The position numbers and the translations under genes are program-made. Positions 21,462 through 32,497 of a stretch of 64,000 nt of DNA are shown here, in pieces. Origin of the DNA: Pirellulales bacterium (GTDB lineage: Bacteria; Planctomycetota; Planctomycetia; Pirellulales; PALSA-1355); NCBI GenBank assembly GCA_022844125.1, contig JALHMI010000010.1, forward strand, positions 186,001 through 250,000. The letters are read 5' to 3'. Positions within the stretch are counted from its first letter, which is position 1; every line of letters begins with the position of its first letter. Below the pieces are notes generated by a model. That model saw only the letters and a program-made list of their open reading frames with translations, searched no databases and was not told the origin of the DNA.

Positions 21462-22835
21462 ATGGTCAATACCCTCTATTTGCCCGAACTCCGCGAAATG
21501 CTGGCCGAGAACAACGCGGCCGAGCTCCGCGAGTTCTCCACGGCTCTGCATGCAGCACGCACAGCCGAGTTCATGGAGGGGCTCACCCCCGCGGAGGCCT
21601 GGGGCGTGCTCGCACACGCCGACCCTGAGACTCGTGCCGAAATCTTCGGCTACTTCGATCGCGACAAGCAAATCGAGATCGTTGAGAACAGCGACCGGGC
21701 CGACATCGCCCAGCTGATTATTAACCTGCCGAATGACGACCGCGTCGACATCCTGCGCGACGTGAATCCCGAGATCGTGCAGGACCTGCTGCCGCATCTG
21801 CCGCTGTCAGATCGCCGCGACATCTTGCGGCTTCAGTCGTATCCCGAAGGGACCGCCGGCTCGGTAATGACCACCGCGTATGCCCGCATTCCCGAGGGAT
21901 ATACCGTGCGTCAGGCGCTCGAGGAATTGGGGCGCCAGGCAGAAAACATCGAGACGATCTACTATGTGTTCGTAGTCGATGATCGCGAGCACTTGCGCGG
22001 CCTGGTGACTGCGCGGCAGCTGGTCTCCGCGATCGGCAAGCCAAATACCAAAATCGACGACATCATGGAGCGCGACCTGGTCACTGTCCGAGCGGACGAA
22101 GACCGCGAAAAGGTCGCCCAGGAAGTCGCTCGCTTCGACTTGCATGCCATTCCCGTGGTCGACGACGACCACCACATGGTCGGAATCATTACACACGACG
22201 ACGTGATCGACGTGTTGCGTGAGGAAGCAAGCGAAGACGTGTATCGCATGGCGGCCATGGAACCGCTCGTGGAGAATTACCTGGAAGCGGCGTTCCACTC
22301 CATCTGGTGGAAGCGAGCCTTCTGGTTGTCCTGGTTGTTCCTGGCCGAAATGCTGACCCTGTTCGTGATGAAGGGATTCGTGCATTCGATCGACAAGGTC
22401 GTCGCCCTGGCGTTCTTCGTCCCGCTGTGTATCGCGACCGGCGGCATGTCCGGCACTCAGGCCGCAACACTGATCACGCGGGCGATGGCCCTGGGGCACA
22501 TCCAACTTTCGGATTGGGTGCGCGTCATCCGGCACGAACTTGCGATTGGCATTGCCCTCGGATTCAGCCTCGGAGCCATGGGCTTCGTGGGTGCCTACCT
22601 GGCAACGGACCACGCGACACTCGGCGGGGCCGCCGCTTGGAAGTTTTCGCTGGTTATTGCCCAGGCGGTAATGGCCATCTGCCTCTGGGGCACGCTCGTC
22701 GGATCGATGCTGCCGTTGGCGTTTCGGCGGTTCGGTGTCGACCCGGCGTACGCCTCGAGCCCGTTTGTCGCCACTTTCGTCGATGTGACGGGCATTCTGA
22801 TCCTCTTCTCGCTGGCAGAGATATACTTGTTCTAA
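21462..22835 (+). CDS. mgtE: magnesium transporter MgtE
   Basis: MgtE N domain, CBS pair (VVDDREHLRGLV, VVDDDHHMVGIITHDDVIDVL) and TM domain with GGMSGTQAATLITRAMALG. Confidence 0.95.
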   Translation: MVNTLYLPELREMLAENNAAELREFSTALHAARTAEFMEGLTPAEAWGVLAHADPETRAEIFGYFDRDKQIEIVENSDRADIAQLIINLPNDDRVDILRDVNPEIVQDLLPHLPLSDRRDILRLQSYPEGTAGSVMTTAYARIPEGYTVRQALEELGRQAENIETIYYVFVVDDREHLRGLVTARQLVSAIGKPNTKIDDIMERDLVTVRADEDREKVAQEVARFDLHAIPVVDDDHHMVGIITHDDVIDVLREEASEDVYRMAAMEPLVENYLEAAFHSIWWKRAFWLSWLFLAEMLTLFVMKGFVHSIDKVVALAFFVPLCIATGGMSGTQAATLITRAMALGHIQLSDWVRVIRHELAIGIALGFSLGAMGFVGAYLATDHATLGGAAAWKFSLVIAQAVMAICLWGTLVGSMLPLAFRRFGVDPAYASSPFVATFVDVTGILILFSLAEIYLF

Positions 22836-22938
22836 AAGATCGCGAACCCTGTGGGGATGAGTTGCTTCTCTCTTAACGAAAACCTGAAGAGTTCTTTGCC
22901 AGACCTCACGCATTCTTCACTCAGTTATTTGTGTCCCC

Positions 22939-23655
22939 ATGGCCGACCTCGGCGTTAATATCGATCACGTTGCCACCGTACGACAGGCTCGTCGCACGAA
23001 CGAGCCTGATCCGGTCTGGGCAGCCACCCTCGCCGAACTTGGCGGCGCGGACGGCATCACGCTGCACCTCCGCGAGGATCGACGCCATATTCAAGACCGC
23101 GACCTCCGCGTGCTGCGAGAAACCGTCACCGTTAAGCTCAATCTGGAGCTCGCCGCCGAGCCCACGATCGTCGGCATCGCCTGCGACAATAAGCCCGATC
23201 AGGTGACCCTCGTGCCCGAAAAGCGGGAGGAAGTCACCACCGAGGGCGGACTCGACCTCTTGGCTCATCGCCAGCGCGTACGCGCGGCCATCGCTCGTCT
23301 GCGGAACGCGGGGATCGGAGTGAGCCTGTTTCTCGATCCTGAGCTGAAGCAACTTGATGCGGCCTTGGAACTGGGCGCAGACGCGGTCGAGCTGCACACC
23401 GGCGAGTATGCTCTTGCCGCTCCAGGAAAAGACCAGGCAGCGGAGCTCGCTCGGTTGGTCGCCGCGGGAGAGCACGTTCGCAAACTGGGCCTGACTCTGC
23501 ATGCCGGCCACGGCCTTACCTATCGTAACGTCAAACCGATCGCTGCGATCGAAGGCATGACCGAACTCAATATTGGCCACAGCATCGTCGCTCGAGCATT
23601 GATGGTCGGTTTCGAGCAGGCCGTCCGCGAAATGAAGCGGCTGATCTCGGGTTAG
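22939..23655 (+). CDS. pdxJ: pyridoxine 5'-phosphate synthase
   Basis: [57 protein letters not shown]. Confidence 0.96.
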   Translation: MADLGVNIDHVATVRQARRTNEPDPVWAATLAELGGADGITLHLREDRRHIQDRDLRVLRETVTVKLNLELAAEPTIVGIACDNKPDQVTLVPEKREEVTTEGGLDLLAHRQRVRAAIARLRNAGIGVSLFLDPELKQLDAALELGADAVELHTGEYALAAPGKDQAAELARLVAAGEHVRKLGLTLHAGHGLTYRNVKPIAAIEGMTELNIGHSIVARALMVGFEQAVREMKRLISG

Positions 23656-23765
23656 GCGATTTTCTTTCCCGCCTGGTCCCATTGACGTGGCCAGAGCCGC
23701 CGTCGGCCGGTTAGACTTGGTGCGCGACTGCGAACCAACGTCTCGCCCGCGAGCGATTCATCGAC

Positions 23766-24851
23766 ATGCCCACACGTCCTTCAAAGTCCGAGTCTGCGAA
23801 CCAGGCCGACACAAATCATTGGGCCAATCGACAGAACGGCAAGCAGTTCGTTTTGGTCGGCTTCACGCTGCTGGCTCTCATTCTGAGCGCCTTGCTTATT
23901 TGGCCTTTCCTTTCGGCGCTGACCTGGGCTGTGACCGTGGCCGTGGTCACTCATGGCGCGTGGAAGTGGCTGCGCGGAAAGATCGCGCGACCGAGCATCG
24001 CGGCCGGAGTCGCAGTCGTGGCCGTCGCCCTCACGGTGCTCCTACCCGTCATTTTCGTCGTCTACCTGGCCGCCACCGAGATTCTCGAAACGGCTCGGGC
24101 GTGGCAAGAGCAATCGCTGGTTTCTTGGCTCAACGAGAAACTCACCGATTTTCCACGCCTGGAATCGCTCTGGAAGCGGCTCGAGGAGAACATCGATTTT
24201 ACCGCGGTTGTGCAGCAGGTCGGTCAGCAGGTGCAATCGATCGGCACAATTGTCGTTTCGGGCATCGCGTACACCGTGTTTCAAGCGGCCCTGATGTTGT
24301 TTGTGCTGTACTACCTCTATCGCGATGAAAACAAGGGGACCGCAGCCCTGCGGCAATTCTCGCCGCTGACGCACGACGAAACCGAGCGGCTACTGGCCCG
24401 TATTAACGACACCATTCACGCCACGATCTACGGCTCGATGGTGGTGGCCGTTGTGCAAGGCTCGCTGGGATGCTTCATCTTCTGGGTTCTCGGCGTGCCC
24501 GGCGCAGCCGTCTGGGGCGTCGCCATGGGGCTGCTGGCGATGGTGCCCTACATGGGGACATTCATGATCTGGGCGCCAACAGCGGTGCTTCTCGCGCTTG
24601 GCGGCCACTGGATTCAGGCTGTCATTCTCGTGGCCTGGGGACTGCTCGTCATCGGGCTGATCGACAATCTGCTATACCCCACGCTCGTTGGCGGCAGGCT
24701 GCGGCAACACACCGTCGTCTCGTTCTTTGCCATCCTTGGCGGCATCAGCCTGTTTGGGGCCAGCGGGATCGTTTTGGGACCGGTGCTGGTCAGTACGACC
24801 TTCATTCTGCTGGAATTCTGGCGCGAACGATCGGCCTCGGCCACTGCCTGA
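23766..24851 (+). CDS. AI-2E family transporter
   Basis: Multi-[74 protein letters not shown]. Confidence 0.9.
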   Translation: MPTRPSKSESANQADTNHWANRQNGKQFVLVGFTLLALILSALLIWPFLSALTWAVTVAVVTHGAWKWLRGKIARPSIAAGVAVVAVALTVLLPVIFVVYLAATEILETARAWQEQSLVSWLNEKLTDFPRLESLWKRLEENIDFTAVVQQVGQQVQSIGTIVVSGIAYTVFQAALMLFVLYYLYRDENKGTAALRQFSPLTHDETERLLARINDTIHATIYGSMVVAVVQGSLGCFIFWVLGVPGAAVWGVAMGLLAMVPYMGTFMIWAPTAVLLALGGHWIQAVILVAWGLLVIGLIDNLLYPTLVGGRLRQHTVVSFFAILGGISLFGASGIVLGPVLVSTTFILLEFWRERSASATA

Positions 24852-25002
24852 ACTTGCCGAGATTCTCGGGGTTGCGGCCCCTTCGGCGCCCGGCCTCGGC
24901 CTGCTACATTATCGGCTTTCCCGCTTGTCGGCCCGCGGACGGACGAACCTGGCCCGAGCGCGGCGTGTCTCATCTACCACCGCTACGGAAAGATCACCAG
25001 CC

Positions 25003-25890
25003 ATGACGACCAAAGGCGAAGCGTTTGCCGGACTCAGCGTCGCTTTGACGACCCCCTTCGATAGCGACGGGGTCGACTACAAGGTGCTTCGCGAGCAAGT
25101 CGAATTTCAGATCGCCGCCGGCACGAACTGCCTTTGCCCGGTGGGCACCACCGGCGAGTCTCCCACCTTGAGCCATGACGAACACGAACGAGTCATCGCG
25201 TCGGTGGTCGAGTTTGCAGCCGGCCGCGTGAAGGTCATGGCCGGCACAGGCAGCAACAGCACGCGCGAGGCCCTGCGGCTGACCAGGTTCGCCGAGGCCC
25301 ACGGCGCAGATGCCGCGCTGGTCGTCGCGCCATACTACAACAAGCCCACGCAAGAGGGCATGTACGAACACTATAAGGCTTTGGCCGAGGCCGTCGGGAT
25401 TCCGATCTGCGTCTACAACATTCCCGGACGAACCGGCAAGAACATCGAACCTGAAACCATTGCCCGGATGGGTGAGCTGGCGAACATCACGATGGTCAAA
25501 GAGGCCACGGGCTCGATGGACCAGGCTTCGCAGGTAATGGCCCTTTCGAACCTCACCGTGCTGAGTGGTGACGACAGCCTCACGCTGCCGCTGTTGGCCA
25601 TCGGCGGCCGAGGTGTCATCTCCGTAGTCGGCAACATCGTTCCCGGGGACATGCTCGCGCTGGTCCAGGCATTCGACAGCGGCGACATGGCCGCAGCCCT
25701 CCGCTGGCATCGCAAGCTCTTCCCACTCTGTCGTGACATGCTGGGACTGGCCACCAATCCGATTCCGGTCAAGACGGCGATGCGACTTTTGGGCCGCGAC
25801 AACGGTCAGTTGCGGATGCCGATGACTTCGCTCGACGCAACCAGCGAGGCCAGGCTTCGCGGCACGCTGAGCAGCTACGGACTCCTCTAA
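25003..25890 (+). CDS. dapA: 4-hydroxy-tetrahydrodipicolinate synthase
   Basis: [51 protein letters not shown]; start ATG 25003. Confidence 0.94.
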   Translation: MTTKGEAFAGLSVALTTPFDSDGVDYKVLREQVEFQIAAGTNCLCPVGTTGESPTLSHDEHERVIASVVEFAAGRVKVMAGTGSNSTREALRLTRFAEAHGADAALVVAPYYNKPTQEGMYEHYKALAEAVGIPICVYNIPGRTGKNIEPETIARMGELANITMVKEATGSMDQASQVMALSNLTVLSGDDSLTLPLLAIGGRGVISVVGNIVPGDMLALVQAFDSGDMAAALRWHRKLFPLCRDMLGLATNPIPVKTAMRLLGRDNGQLRMPMTSLDATSEARLRGTLSSYGLL

Positions 25891-26126
25891 GCGGAGTTTC
25901 GCCCCACTTCCAGCCGCTGCAATCGCTAGAATCCTTCCGCCGTCCCCGCCACTGCAGGGACCCAGCGGGGGTCGCGCATCCGCACTCTTCCAGGTGGTTC
26001 CGGCGGAAATCCCCACGTCACCGACGGTGAATGAACTATGTTTTCAATGGCTCACAACGCCGCGGTCTCCTCCGCATGTTCGGCGCGTGAGTGGCGCCCT
26101 CATCCTCCGGCTCGGGATGCATTGCA

Positions 26127-27125
26127 ATGCTGTTGGCAGAACTTAATATTTCGCTCTCCGCCGCGATGCTGTTCGCGGCCATGGCCACGCTGGGCTACGT
26201 GCTAGGACGTAGACGCACTACGCCGCAGACGCGCAGTCGCAGCCAGACGCGACACGAGATTGAACGCGCGATGTCCGTCGCGCAGGAACTCGAAGCAATC
26301 GCGTACCGACTGCGAAAAAGCATGGCCTTCCATGTTCCCTCGATTGTGAAGTTCAACAGCCAGCTCAAGCAATGGGAACGTAAGAGCGACGTCTCGTGGC
26401 AACAACTTTGCGACCGCGCGGACGACTTGCTCAAACCGGCGATGCGACTCAGCACTGAAATCTCGCATGCCTACTCGGACCTCCTGCAGCAAATGACGCA
26501 CTTGAGCGCCTTCGCTGAAATGCGAACCGATCCGCTGACCGGCGTGGCCAATCGTCGCGCCTTCGACGATCAACTGCAGCGGATGCTCAATGCCCACCAG
26601 GATTCGCAAGAGCCGCCGCTGGGCGTCGCGATGCTCGACCTCGATCATTTCAAGCTCGTCAACGACGAACAAGGGCACTTGGCGGGCGATCGTATTCTCC
26701 AGGAACTCACGCAGCTGCTGAAGCCCGCCTTGCGCGAAGGCGACATGCTCGCGCGATTCGGCGGCGAGGAGTTTGTCGTCCTGATGCCCCGCACGCCGCT
26801 GCGCTCTGCTTGTAGTCTGGCCGAAAGACTCCGCCAGCGCGTGGCAGAGAAGCTGGACACGACGGTCAGCATCGGAGTCGCCACGAACATTCCCGGCGAA
26901 ACCTCGACCGATCTGCTGTCCCGCGCGGATGCCGCGCTCTACACCGCGAAACAGGAGGGACGCAACCGCGTTTCACTCCACGAAGGATTCGAAGGCCGAA
27001 TCGCCACCATTCGCACCGCTCCGACTCGGCCCGCCGAACAAACGCCGCCAGTCACGTCCGGGATCAATCCGCTCCTCTTCGAAACCCCGGCGACCCTCCC
27101 CATGGTTCGCAGCGAGGTTGGATAA
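26127..27125 (+). CDS. GGDEF domain diguanylate cyclase
   Basis: DPLTGVANRRAFDDQL...DLDHFKLVNDEQGHLAGDRIL...RFGGEEFVVLMP; one N-terminal TM. Confidence 0.92.
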   Translation: MLLAELNISLSAAMLFAAMATLGYVLGRRRTTPQTRSRSQTRHEIERAMSVAQELEAIAYRLRKSMAFHVPSIVKFNSQLKQWERKSDVSWQQLCDRADDLLKPAMRLSTEISHAYSDLLQQMTHLSAFAEMRTDPLTGVANRRAFDDQLQRMLNAHQDSQEPPLGVAMLDLDHFKLVNDEQGHLAGDRILQELTQLLKPALREGDMLARFGGEEFVVLMPRTPLRSACSLAERLRQRVAEKLDTTVSIGVATNIPGETSTDLLSRADAALYTAKQEGRNRVSLHEGFEGRIATIRTAPTRPAEQTPPVTSGINPLLFETPATLPMVRSEVG

Positions 27126-27385
27126 GCTGCGGGCCATACGCCCCGAAGTCTCCGGACCGTCTCTGCCCCCAGTGGAAGCCGGACTGCCTCCGTAACCCCG
27201 GCACTTACTGACACCTCGCCGTTCTTTGCGGACTTCCGCTGGCAATTCTCAAACCGCGAGGCCTTGCCGGCCATCTATAATTGCCTGCACGCCATGTCAC
27301 CTGCTCGCGGCTCGTCAGCTGCACTCGGCCTGCCATCCAATTCGATACCAGTTCCTTCCGCCGACCTTCAGCCCCAGAGGTACTC

Positions 27386-28348
27386 ATGCGGGCCAACTCC
27401 CGAGCAGTCGCACTCGGCAATCGAGTTCGCACGTTTCGCAACGACGTGTGGGCCGGCCTCTCGTCCTTGCCAAAGCAACTTCCCTGCAAGTATTTCTACG
27501 ACAAGCGCGGCTCTGAGCTCTTCGACCGCATTTGCCTGCTTGACGAGTATTACCTGACGCGGGCGGAACTTGCGATCACCGAACGCCATGCCGCCGAGAT
27601 GGGTGAGCAGATCGGCGATGGCGTGATGCTGGTCGAGTTCGGCAGCGGCAGCAGCGTGAAGACCCGCTACCTGCTCGACGCGCTGCCAAAGGCCGCGGCT
27701 TATGTGCCGGTGGACATCTCCGGTGAGCATTTGCAGCAGGCCGCCGGTGAGATTGCGGCCGACTATCCCAGCGTGGAAGTAATCCCCGCATGTGCCGACT
27801 TCACCGAGCCATTCCCGCTGCCGTTCGCCACGCGCAGCATCAGTCATGTCGCGGTGTATTTTCCCGGCTCGACGATCGGCAACTTCCTGCCCCTGCGGGC
27901 CACTCGACTTCTGGCGAATGTGGCTGGACTCTGCGGCCGAGGTGGCGGGCTCCTGATCGGCATCGACCTGAAGAAGGACCCCGCCAAAATTCACGCTGCC
28001 TATAACGACGCGTCAGGAGTGACCGCGGAGTTCAACCTGAATCTCTTGCGGCGGATCAATCGCGAACTGGATGGCGATTTCCGGTTAAGCAACTTCCAAC
28101 ACCGGGCGATCTACTCCGCCGAATGCGGTCGTGTGGAAATTGATCTAGTCAGCACCGAAGCTCAAATTGTCCGAGTTGCGGGCAGAACCTTCCAGTTCGG
28201 AGCAGGCGAAGCAATCAACACGGAATACTCGCACAAGTACACGATCGAAGAGTTCTCCGCGCTCGCCACACCAGCCGGCTTCGTGCTACACCACGAGTGG
28301 ACCGACGCCGAGCGAAACTTCGCGGTCCTGCACTACGTCGTCGAGTAG
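27386..28348 (+). CDS. egtD: L-histidine N(alpha)-methyltransferase EgtD
   Basis: LPKQLPCKYFYDKRGSELFDRICLLDEYYLTRAE; VEFGSGSSVKTRYLLDAL; FPGSTIGNF; GIDLKKDPAKIHAAYNDASGVTAEFNLNLL. Confidence 0.95.
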   Translation: MRANSRAVALGNRVRTFRNDVWAGLSSLPKQLPCKYFYDKRGSELFDRICLLDEYYLTRAELAITERHAAEMGEQIGDGVMLVEFGSGSSVKTRYLLDALPKAAAYVPVDISGEHLQQAAGEIAADYPSVEVIPACADFTEPFPLPFATRSISHVAVYFPGSTIGNFLPLRATRLLANVAGLCGRGGGLLIGIDLKKDPAKIHAAYNDASGVTAEFNLNLLRRINRELDGDFRLSNFQHRAIYSAECGRVEIDLVSTEAQIVRVAGRTFQFGAGEAINTEYSHKYTIEEFSALATPAGFVLHHEWTDAERNFAVLHYVVE

Positions 28349-28357
28349 TGTCGGGCG

Positions 28358-28645
28358 TTAGTGAGACTCAACTTTCACGCCCTTCCAGAAGGCCACGCGG
28401 CCCCGAATCTCTTCCGCTGCCGCCTTCGGCTCGGGATAGTACCAAGCCGCGTCGTGATTCTTCTGGCCGGCGACCACCAACGTGTAGTAGTGGGCGGTGC
28501 CTTTCCAAGGACAGATGGTTGTCGTCGAGCTGCTTTCCAACGCCTCGCTTCGCACACTGTTGGCAGGAAAGTAGTGGTTACCCTCGACAATAACTGTGTC
28601 TTCGCTCTCGGCGATTACCTGTCCGTTCCAGAATGCTTTGACCAT
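28358..28645 (-). CDS. DUF427 domain protein
   Basis: MVKAFWNGQVIAESEDTVIVEGNHYFPANSV...TICPWKGTAHYYTLVV...AAWYYPEPKAAAEEIRGRVAFWKGV. Confidence 0.88.
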   Translation of the reverse strand: MVKAFWNGQVIAESEDTVIVEGNHYFPANSVRSEALESSSTTTICPWKGTAHYYTLVVAGQKNHDAAWYYPEPKAAAEEIRGRVAFWKGVKVESH

Positions 28646-28666
28646 CGCAAGACCCTCCGTACTGAT

Positions 28667-30214
28667 TCACAATTCACTTCGCACTTGCCGGCGTTTCAAT
28701 CCGCGCGGCACCACCGCCCACTCCAGCAAATCCAACAGCAACTGCAGAGCCAAGGCCAGTAGCGCGGCCGGTACAGCGCCTGCCAGCACGAGCTTCGGAT
28801 CGCTTACCCGAATGCCGCGCAGGATCGGCTGGCCCAGTCCGCCTGCGCCGATGATTGCACCCAGCGTCGCGAAACCGACGCACTGTACACCCGCCGTGCG
28901 AACGCCCGCCAGGATTGTCGGCAGCGCGATCGGCAGCTCAATTTCGGCGAGCTTGCTGGATCGGCTCAATCCCAGCACAGTCGCCGATTCAACGACGCCG
29001 CGCGGGATCGCTTCCAGACCCGTATAGGTATTCCGCACCACGGGCATCAGGGCATAACAGAACAGGGCAACGATCGCCGTTACCGACCCCTCGCCGATGC
29101 TCCGGTATCCAAACCAGCCTACCACGGGCAGCAACAACACCAGCAAGGCGAGTGAGGGAATCGTCTGCAGGAGCCCCGCCCCCGCCAGCACGCCGCGACC
29201 GGCGCTGGGCCAGCGCTGACAGAACACCCCTAGTGCCACACCAACAACGATTGCCGGCAGCAGCGATCGTCGCACCAGGTCCAGGTGTTCCATCGTGTGC
29301 CGGACGATCATCCGCCAATAGCTCGTCGAAGCGACTTCAAGTCTTACGCCTAACTTCTCGGCGAGAAACAGGGCCGCCGTCTCTGATTCACTCGCCGTGC
29401 GCGACTCAACGCGGTCGTTCAGAGCCTGCATCTCTGCCTCGCTGATCGCGCCTTCGGTTCGCTCGATGGCTTGGCGGAACGCGGGGTAACGACTCGCGGT
29501 GTCACTCCGAAAAAGCCACACAGCTTCATAGCGCGGAAAAACCTGGCGATCATCTTCGAGCAGAACTAGATCCGCCTGACGGATGACTGCGTCGGTTGAA
29601 TACACGTCAATAACGTCCACTTCGCCGCTGATGAGTTGTCGATACGCAATGTCGTGGTCGACGCCCACGACCTTCTTCTGCGGCAAGTCGTACGCCTCGA
29701 GCAGGGCCGGCCAACAGTCAGCCCGATCCAAGAACTCATGCGTCAGGGCAAACTGCAGTTCAGGGTGTCGAACCAGATCAGAGATCCTCTTCACGCCAAG
29801 CTCGTCCGCGCGAGTGCGCGTTAGCGCCAATGCATAGGTATTGTTGAATCCCAACGACTCGGATACTCCGATGCCGAGTCTGGCAAGCTCCTGCCGCATG
29901 GTTTTCGCATCGGTGACCTCCTTACCGGCGAAGATCTCGCCCAGGATCGTCCCGGTATATTCGGGATATGCGTCGATTTCGCCCGCCGCCAAAGCATCGA
30001 AGACGATTCTCGTCCCGCCGAACTCGCGGTAGTGCGCGACGTTCAATCCAGCTTGTTCGTCAAGTAACCGCAAGACTTCGCCCAGGATCACCGATTCAGT
30101 GAACTTCTTCGAACCGATGCGGAGCTGCACCTCGTCACGCGGAGCGGGTACGAGCCCCGCCACGAGCAGGATGACTACGATCGCGGCAAGTTTCCACAGC
30201 GCCCGATGCTTCAC
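28667..30214 (-). CDS. osmoprotectant-type ABC transporter: fused substrate-binding (N) and permease (C) protein
   Basis: N-terminal OpuCC/ProX-like domain (IGSKKFTESVILGEV, EYTGTILGEIF) followed by ProW/OpuCB-like permease (LQTIPSLALL, TYTGLEAIPRGVVESATVLGLSRSSKLAEIELPIALPTILAGVRTA); GTG start overlaps the ATPase stop (GTGA). Confidence 0.9.
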   Translation of the reverse strand: MKHRALWKLAAIVVILLVAGLVPAPRDEVQLRIGSKKFTESVILGEVLRLLDEQAGLNVAHYREFGGTRIVFDALAAGEIDAYPEYTGTILGEIFAGKEVTDAKTMRQELARLGIGVSESLGFNNTYALALTRTRADELGVKRISDLVRHPELQFALTHEFLDRADCWPALLEAYDLPQKKVVGVDHDIAYRQLISGEVDVIDVYSTDAVIRQADLVLLEDDRQVFPRYEAVWLFRSDTASRYPAFRQAIERTEGAISEAEMQALNDRVESRTASESETAALFLAEKLGVRLEVASTSYWRMIVRHTMEHLDLVRRSLLPAIVVGVALGVFCQRWPSAGRGVLAGAGLLQTIPSLALLVLLLPVVGWFGYRSIGEGSVTAIVALFCYALMPVVRNTYTGLEAIPRGVVESATVLGLSRSSKLAEIELPIALPTILAGVRTAGVQCVGFATLGAIIGAGGLGQPILRGIRVSDPKLVLAGAVPAALLALALQLLLDLLEWAVVPRGLKRRQVRSEL

Positions 30215-30939
30215 GATGCGACCACCTGCGAGTTGACGAACTCCCGCACGAACTGGCTGGCAGGTCGCTCGACAATCTCGGCGAATGGCCCTTCCTGCAC
30301 GACCCGGCCCGCTTCGAGCACGCATACGCGATCGGCAAACCAACTGGCCTCGACCAGGTCGTGCGTCACGAGTACGACGGTCGCCCCACTCCGCGTGAAG
30401 GCCGTTTTCAGATCGCGCTGCAGACCGGCCCGAATCAAGGGATCAAGCGCTCCGAGCGGTTCGTCGAGCAGCAGCAGGCGCGGCTCCAAGAATAACGCCC
30501 GCATCAAGCTCACCCGCTGCCGCTGCCCGCCGGAGAGTTCCGTGGGGTAGCGGTCGAGAGCGTCCGGCGGGAACTCCGTCATTTCCACCAGCTCGACAAG
30601 CCGCCTTTCCATTCGTTCGCGTAACCAGCCCACATGCCGCGCCATCAGCACGATATTCGCCCGGGCGGTTAAATGTGGAAACAGCCCACCCTCTTGAATC
30701 ACATAGCCAAGCTTGTGCCGCACATGGCTGATCGTCGCGTTTGACAGCGGCAGGCCATCCACGGTGATCTCGCCCGAGGCCGGCGTCACGAGTCCGGCGA
30801 TCATGCGCAGGATCGTCGTCTTCCCGCAGCCGCTCGGCCCCAGCAGAACCAGCACTTCGCCCGCTGCCACGTTAAGCGTCAGCGGGGCAACGACCGTCGC
30901 TCCGGCATACGATTTTGTGACCTCGCGCAGCTCGAGCAT
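30211..30939 (-). CDS. ABC transporter ATP-binding protein (OpuCA/ProV-like)
   Basis: Walker A LLGPSGCGKTT, signature LSGGQRQRVSLMRAL, Walker B RLLLLDEPLGALDP. Confidence 0.94.
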   Translation of the reverse strand: MLELREVTKSYAGATVVAPLTLNVAAGEVLVLLGPSGCGKTTILRMIAGLVTPASGEITVDGLPLSNATISHVRHKLGYVIQEGGLFPHLTARANIVLMARHVGWLRERMERRLVELVEMTEFPPDALDRYPTELSGGQRQRVSLMRALFLEPRLLLLDEPLGALDPLIRAGLQRDLKTAFTRSGATVVLVTHDLVEASWFADRVCVLEAGRVVQEGPFAEIVERPASQFVREFVNSQVVAS

Positions 30940-31046
30940 TCCTTGAACCTCACGAATTGGCCAGCAAGACGACCGTCCGCTACAGCATCCCCGACGCGCG
31001 CCGAAGGGTCAAGCTCGCCAAGCTGCGTCGATCGATCACTGGCGCC

Positions 31047-32288
31047 TCACGCGTCGCGCGCCAGCCGGATCCCGCTGAACTGCCAGCGCGCATCGGGTGG
31101 AAAGAAATTACGGTACGTCGCGCGCACATGTCCGCGCGGCGTCGCACACGATCCACCGCGGAGCACGTACTGGTTGCACATGAACTTGCCGTTGTACTCC
31201 CCGAGCGCACCACTCGGCGGCCGGTAGCCGGGATACGGCGTATAGGGGCTCTGTGTCCACTGCCACACCTCGCCGAAGGCTTGCCGTAAACCACCCGGCG
31301 CCGGACTTTTGTCAGCCGCCGGATGAAGGGCCCCGCCTTCGACAAAGCTGCCGGCGATCGGCAGTCCCGTTACCGCGTGCTCCCACTCGGCCTCCGTCGG
31401 CAATCGCGCTGCCGACCAGCGGGCGAACGCCTCGGCCTCGAAGTAGCTCACGTGGGTAACCGGTTCATCCAGATCGACGACACGTTCGCCGCCGAGCGTA
31501 AACTCATGCCAGGTGTCACCTCTCTTCCGCCAGTAGAGCGGAGCCTGCCAGAGAAGGTCCTGCTTCGAGGCCCAACCCAGCGACAGCCACAGTTCAGGTC
31601 GCTCGTAGCCCCCGTCGGCAATGAACTCAAGAAACTCGCCCGCGGTGACCAGCCGATCGGCGAGCACAAACGGCGCCAAGTAAACTTGATGTCGCGGCCG
31701 CTCGTTATCAAAGGTGAATCCGTCTCCGTCGCTGCCGATGCTTGTCAGACCGCCGCCGAACTTCAGCCACCGAAACTGCTCCACACTCAGCCGCGAACGC
31801 CTGCCGGACTGGCGATATACCGGTAGTAGCGGATTGCATGACAGCAGATACTTGAGATCCGTCAGCATCAATTCCTGATGCTGCTGCTCGTGCTGCAAAC
31901 CCAGTTCAACAACGCGTGACAGCTCTTCGTCGGTCGCCGCGCCCAGCAGCTCGCACATCCGGCCGTCCACGGTGTGCCGATACTCGAAAACCTCTTTCAC
32001 CGTGGGGCGCGTCAGCAAACCGCGATGGGCTCGGGGGAACTGCTCGCCAATGCTGTTGTAGTACGAGTTGAACAACACCTGGTACGCGTCGCTCACCGGC
32101 CGATAGTTCGGCTGCCAACGCGATAGCACGAAGGTTTCAAAGAACCACGTCGTGTGCGCCAGGTGCCAGCGGGTAGGGCTGGCATCTGGCATGGCCTGCA
32201 CCACGTAGTCTTCCGTCTCGAGCGGCTCGCAGAGCCACTCAGTCTGACGCCGCGTCTGGGCGAATCGCTCGGCAAGATTCTCCGCCAT
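31047..32288 (-). CDS. egtB: ergothioneine biosynthesis sulfoxide synthase EgtB
   Basis: DinB-like [15 protein letters not shown] and [20 protein letters not shown]-sulfatase C-terminal domain [18 protein letters not shown]...LRGGSCATP. Confidence 0.95.
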   Translation of the reverse strand: MAENLAERFAQTRRQTEWLCEPLETEDYVVQAMPDASPTRWHLAHTTWFFETFVLSRWQPNYRPVSDAYQVLFNSYYNSIGEQFPRAHRGLLTRPTVKEVFEYRHTVDGRMCELLGAATDEELSRVVELGLQHEQQHQELMLTDLKYLLSCNPLLPVYRQSGRRSRLSVEQFRWLKFGGGLTSIGSDGDGFTFDNERPRHQVYLAPFVLADRLVTAGEFLEFIADGGYERPELWLSLGWASKQDLLWQAPLYWRKRGDTWHEFTLGGERVVDLDEPVTHVSYFEAEAFARWSAARLPTEAEWEHAVTGLPIAGSFVEGGALHPAADKSPAPGGLRQAFGEVWQWTQSPYTPYPGYRPPSGALGEYNGKFMCNQYVLRGGSCATPRGHVRATYRNFFPPDARWQFSGIRLARDA

Positions 32289-32497
32289 AACTGTTCGTCT
32301 CACGTTTCAGCCAATCGGAACCAGCCTGCTGTCAGTGCTGGCTGCATTCTACCGGTCGCGACAAGCGAATCATTCGCCGTGATTGCATTTCACCCGACGT
32401 TTTCACCGATAATCTCGATAGACCCTTCCCAAACTCGCACACGTCTTGCCGCCATCGGCTTGTCGCCACCGGCTTGTCGCCTCTGTCAGGTCCTGCA

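Noticed and set aside
32451-32478. Tandem cggcttgtcgcc repeat between egtB and the FMO
   Set aside because: Only two imperfect copies; too short to support a regulatory claim.
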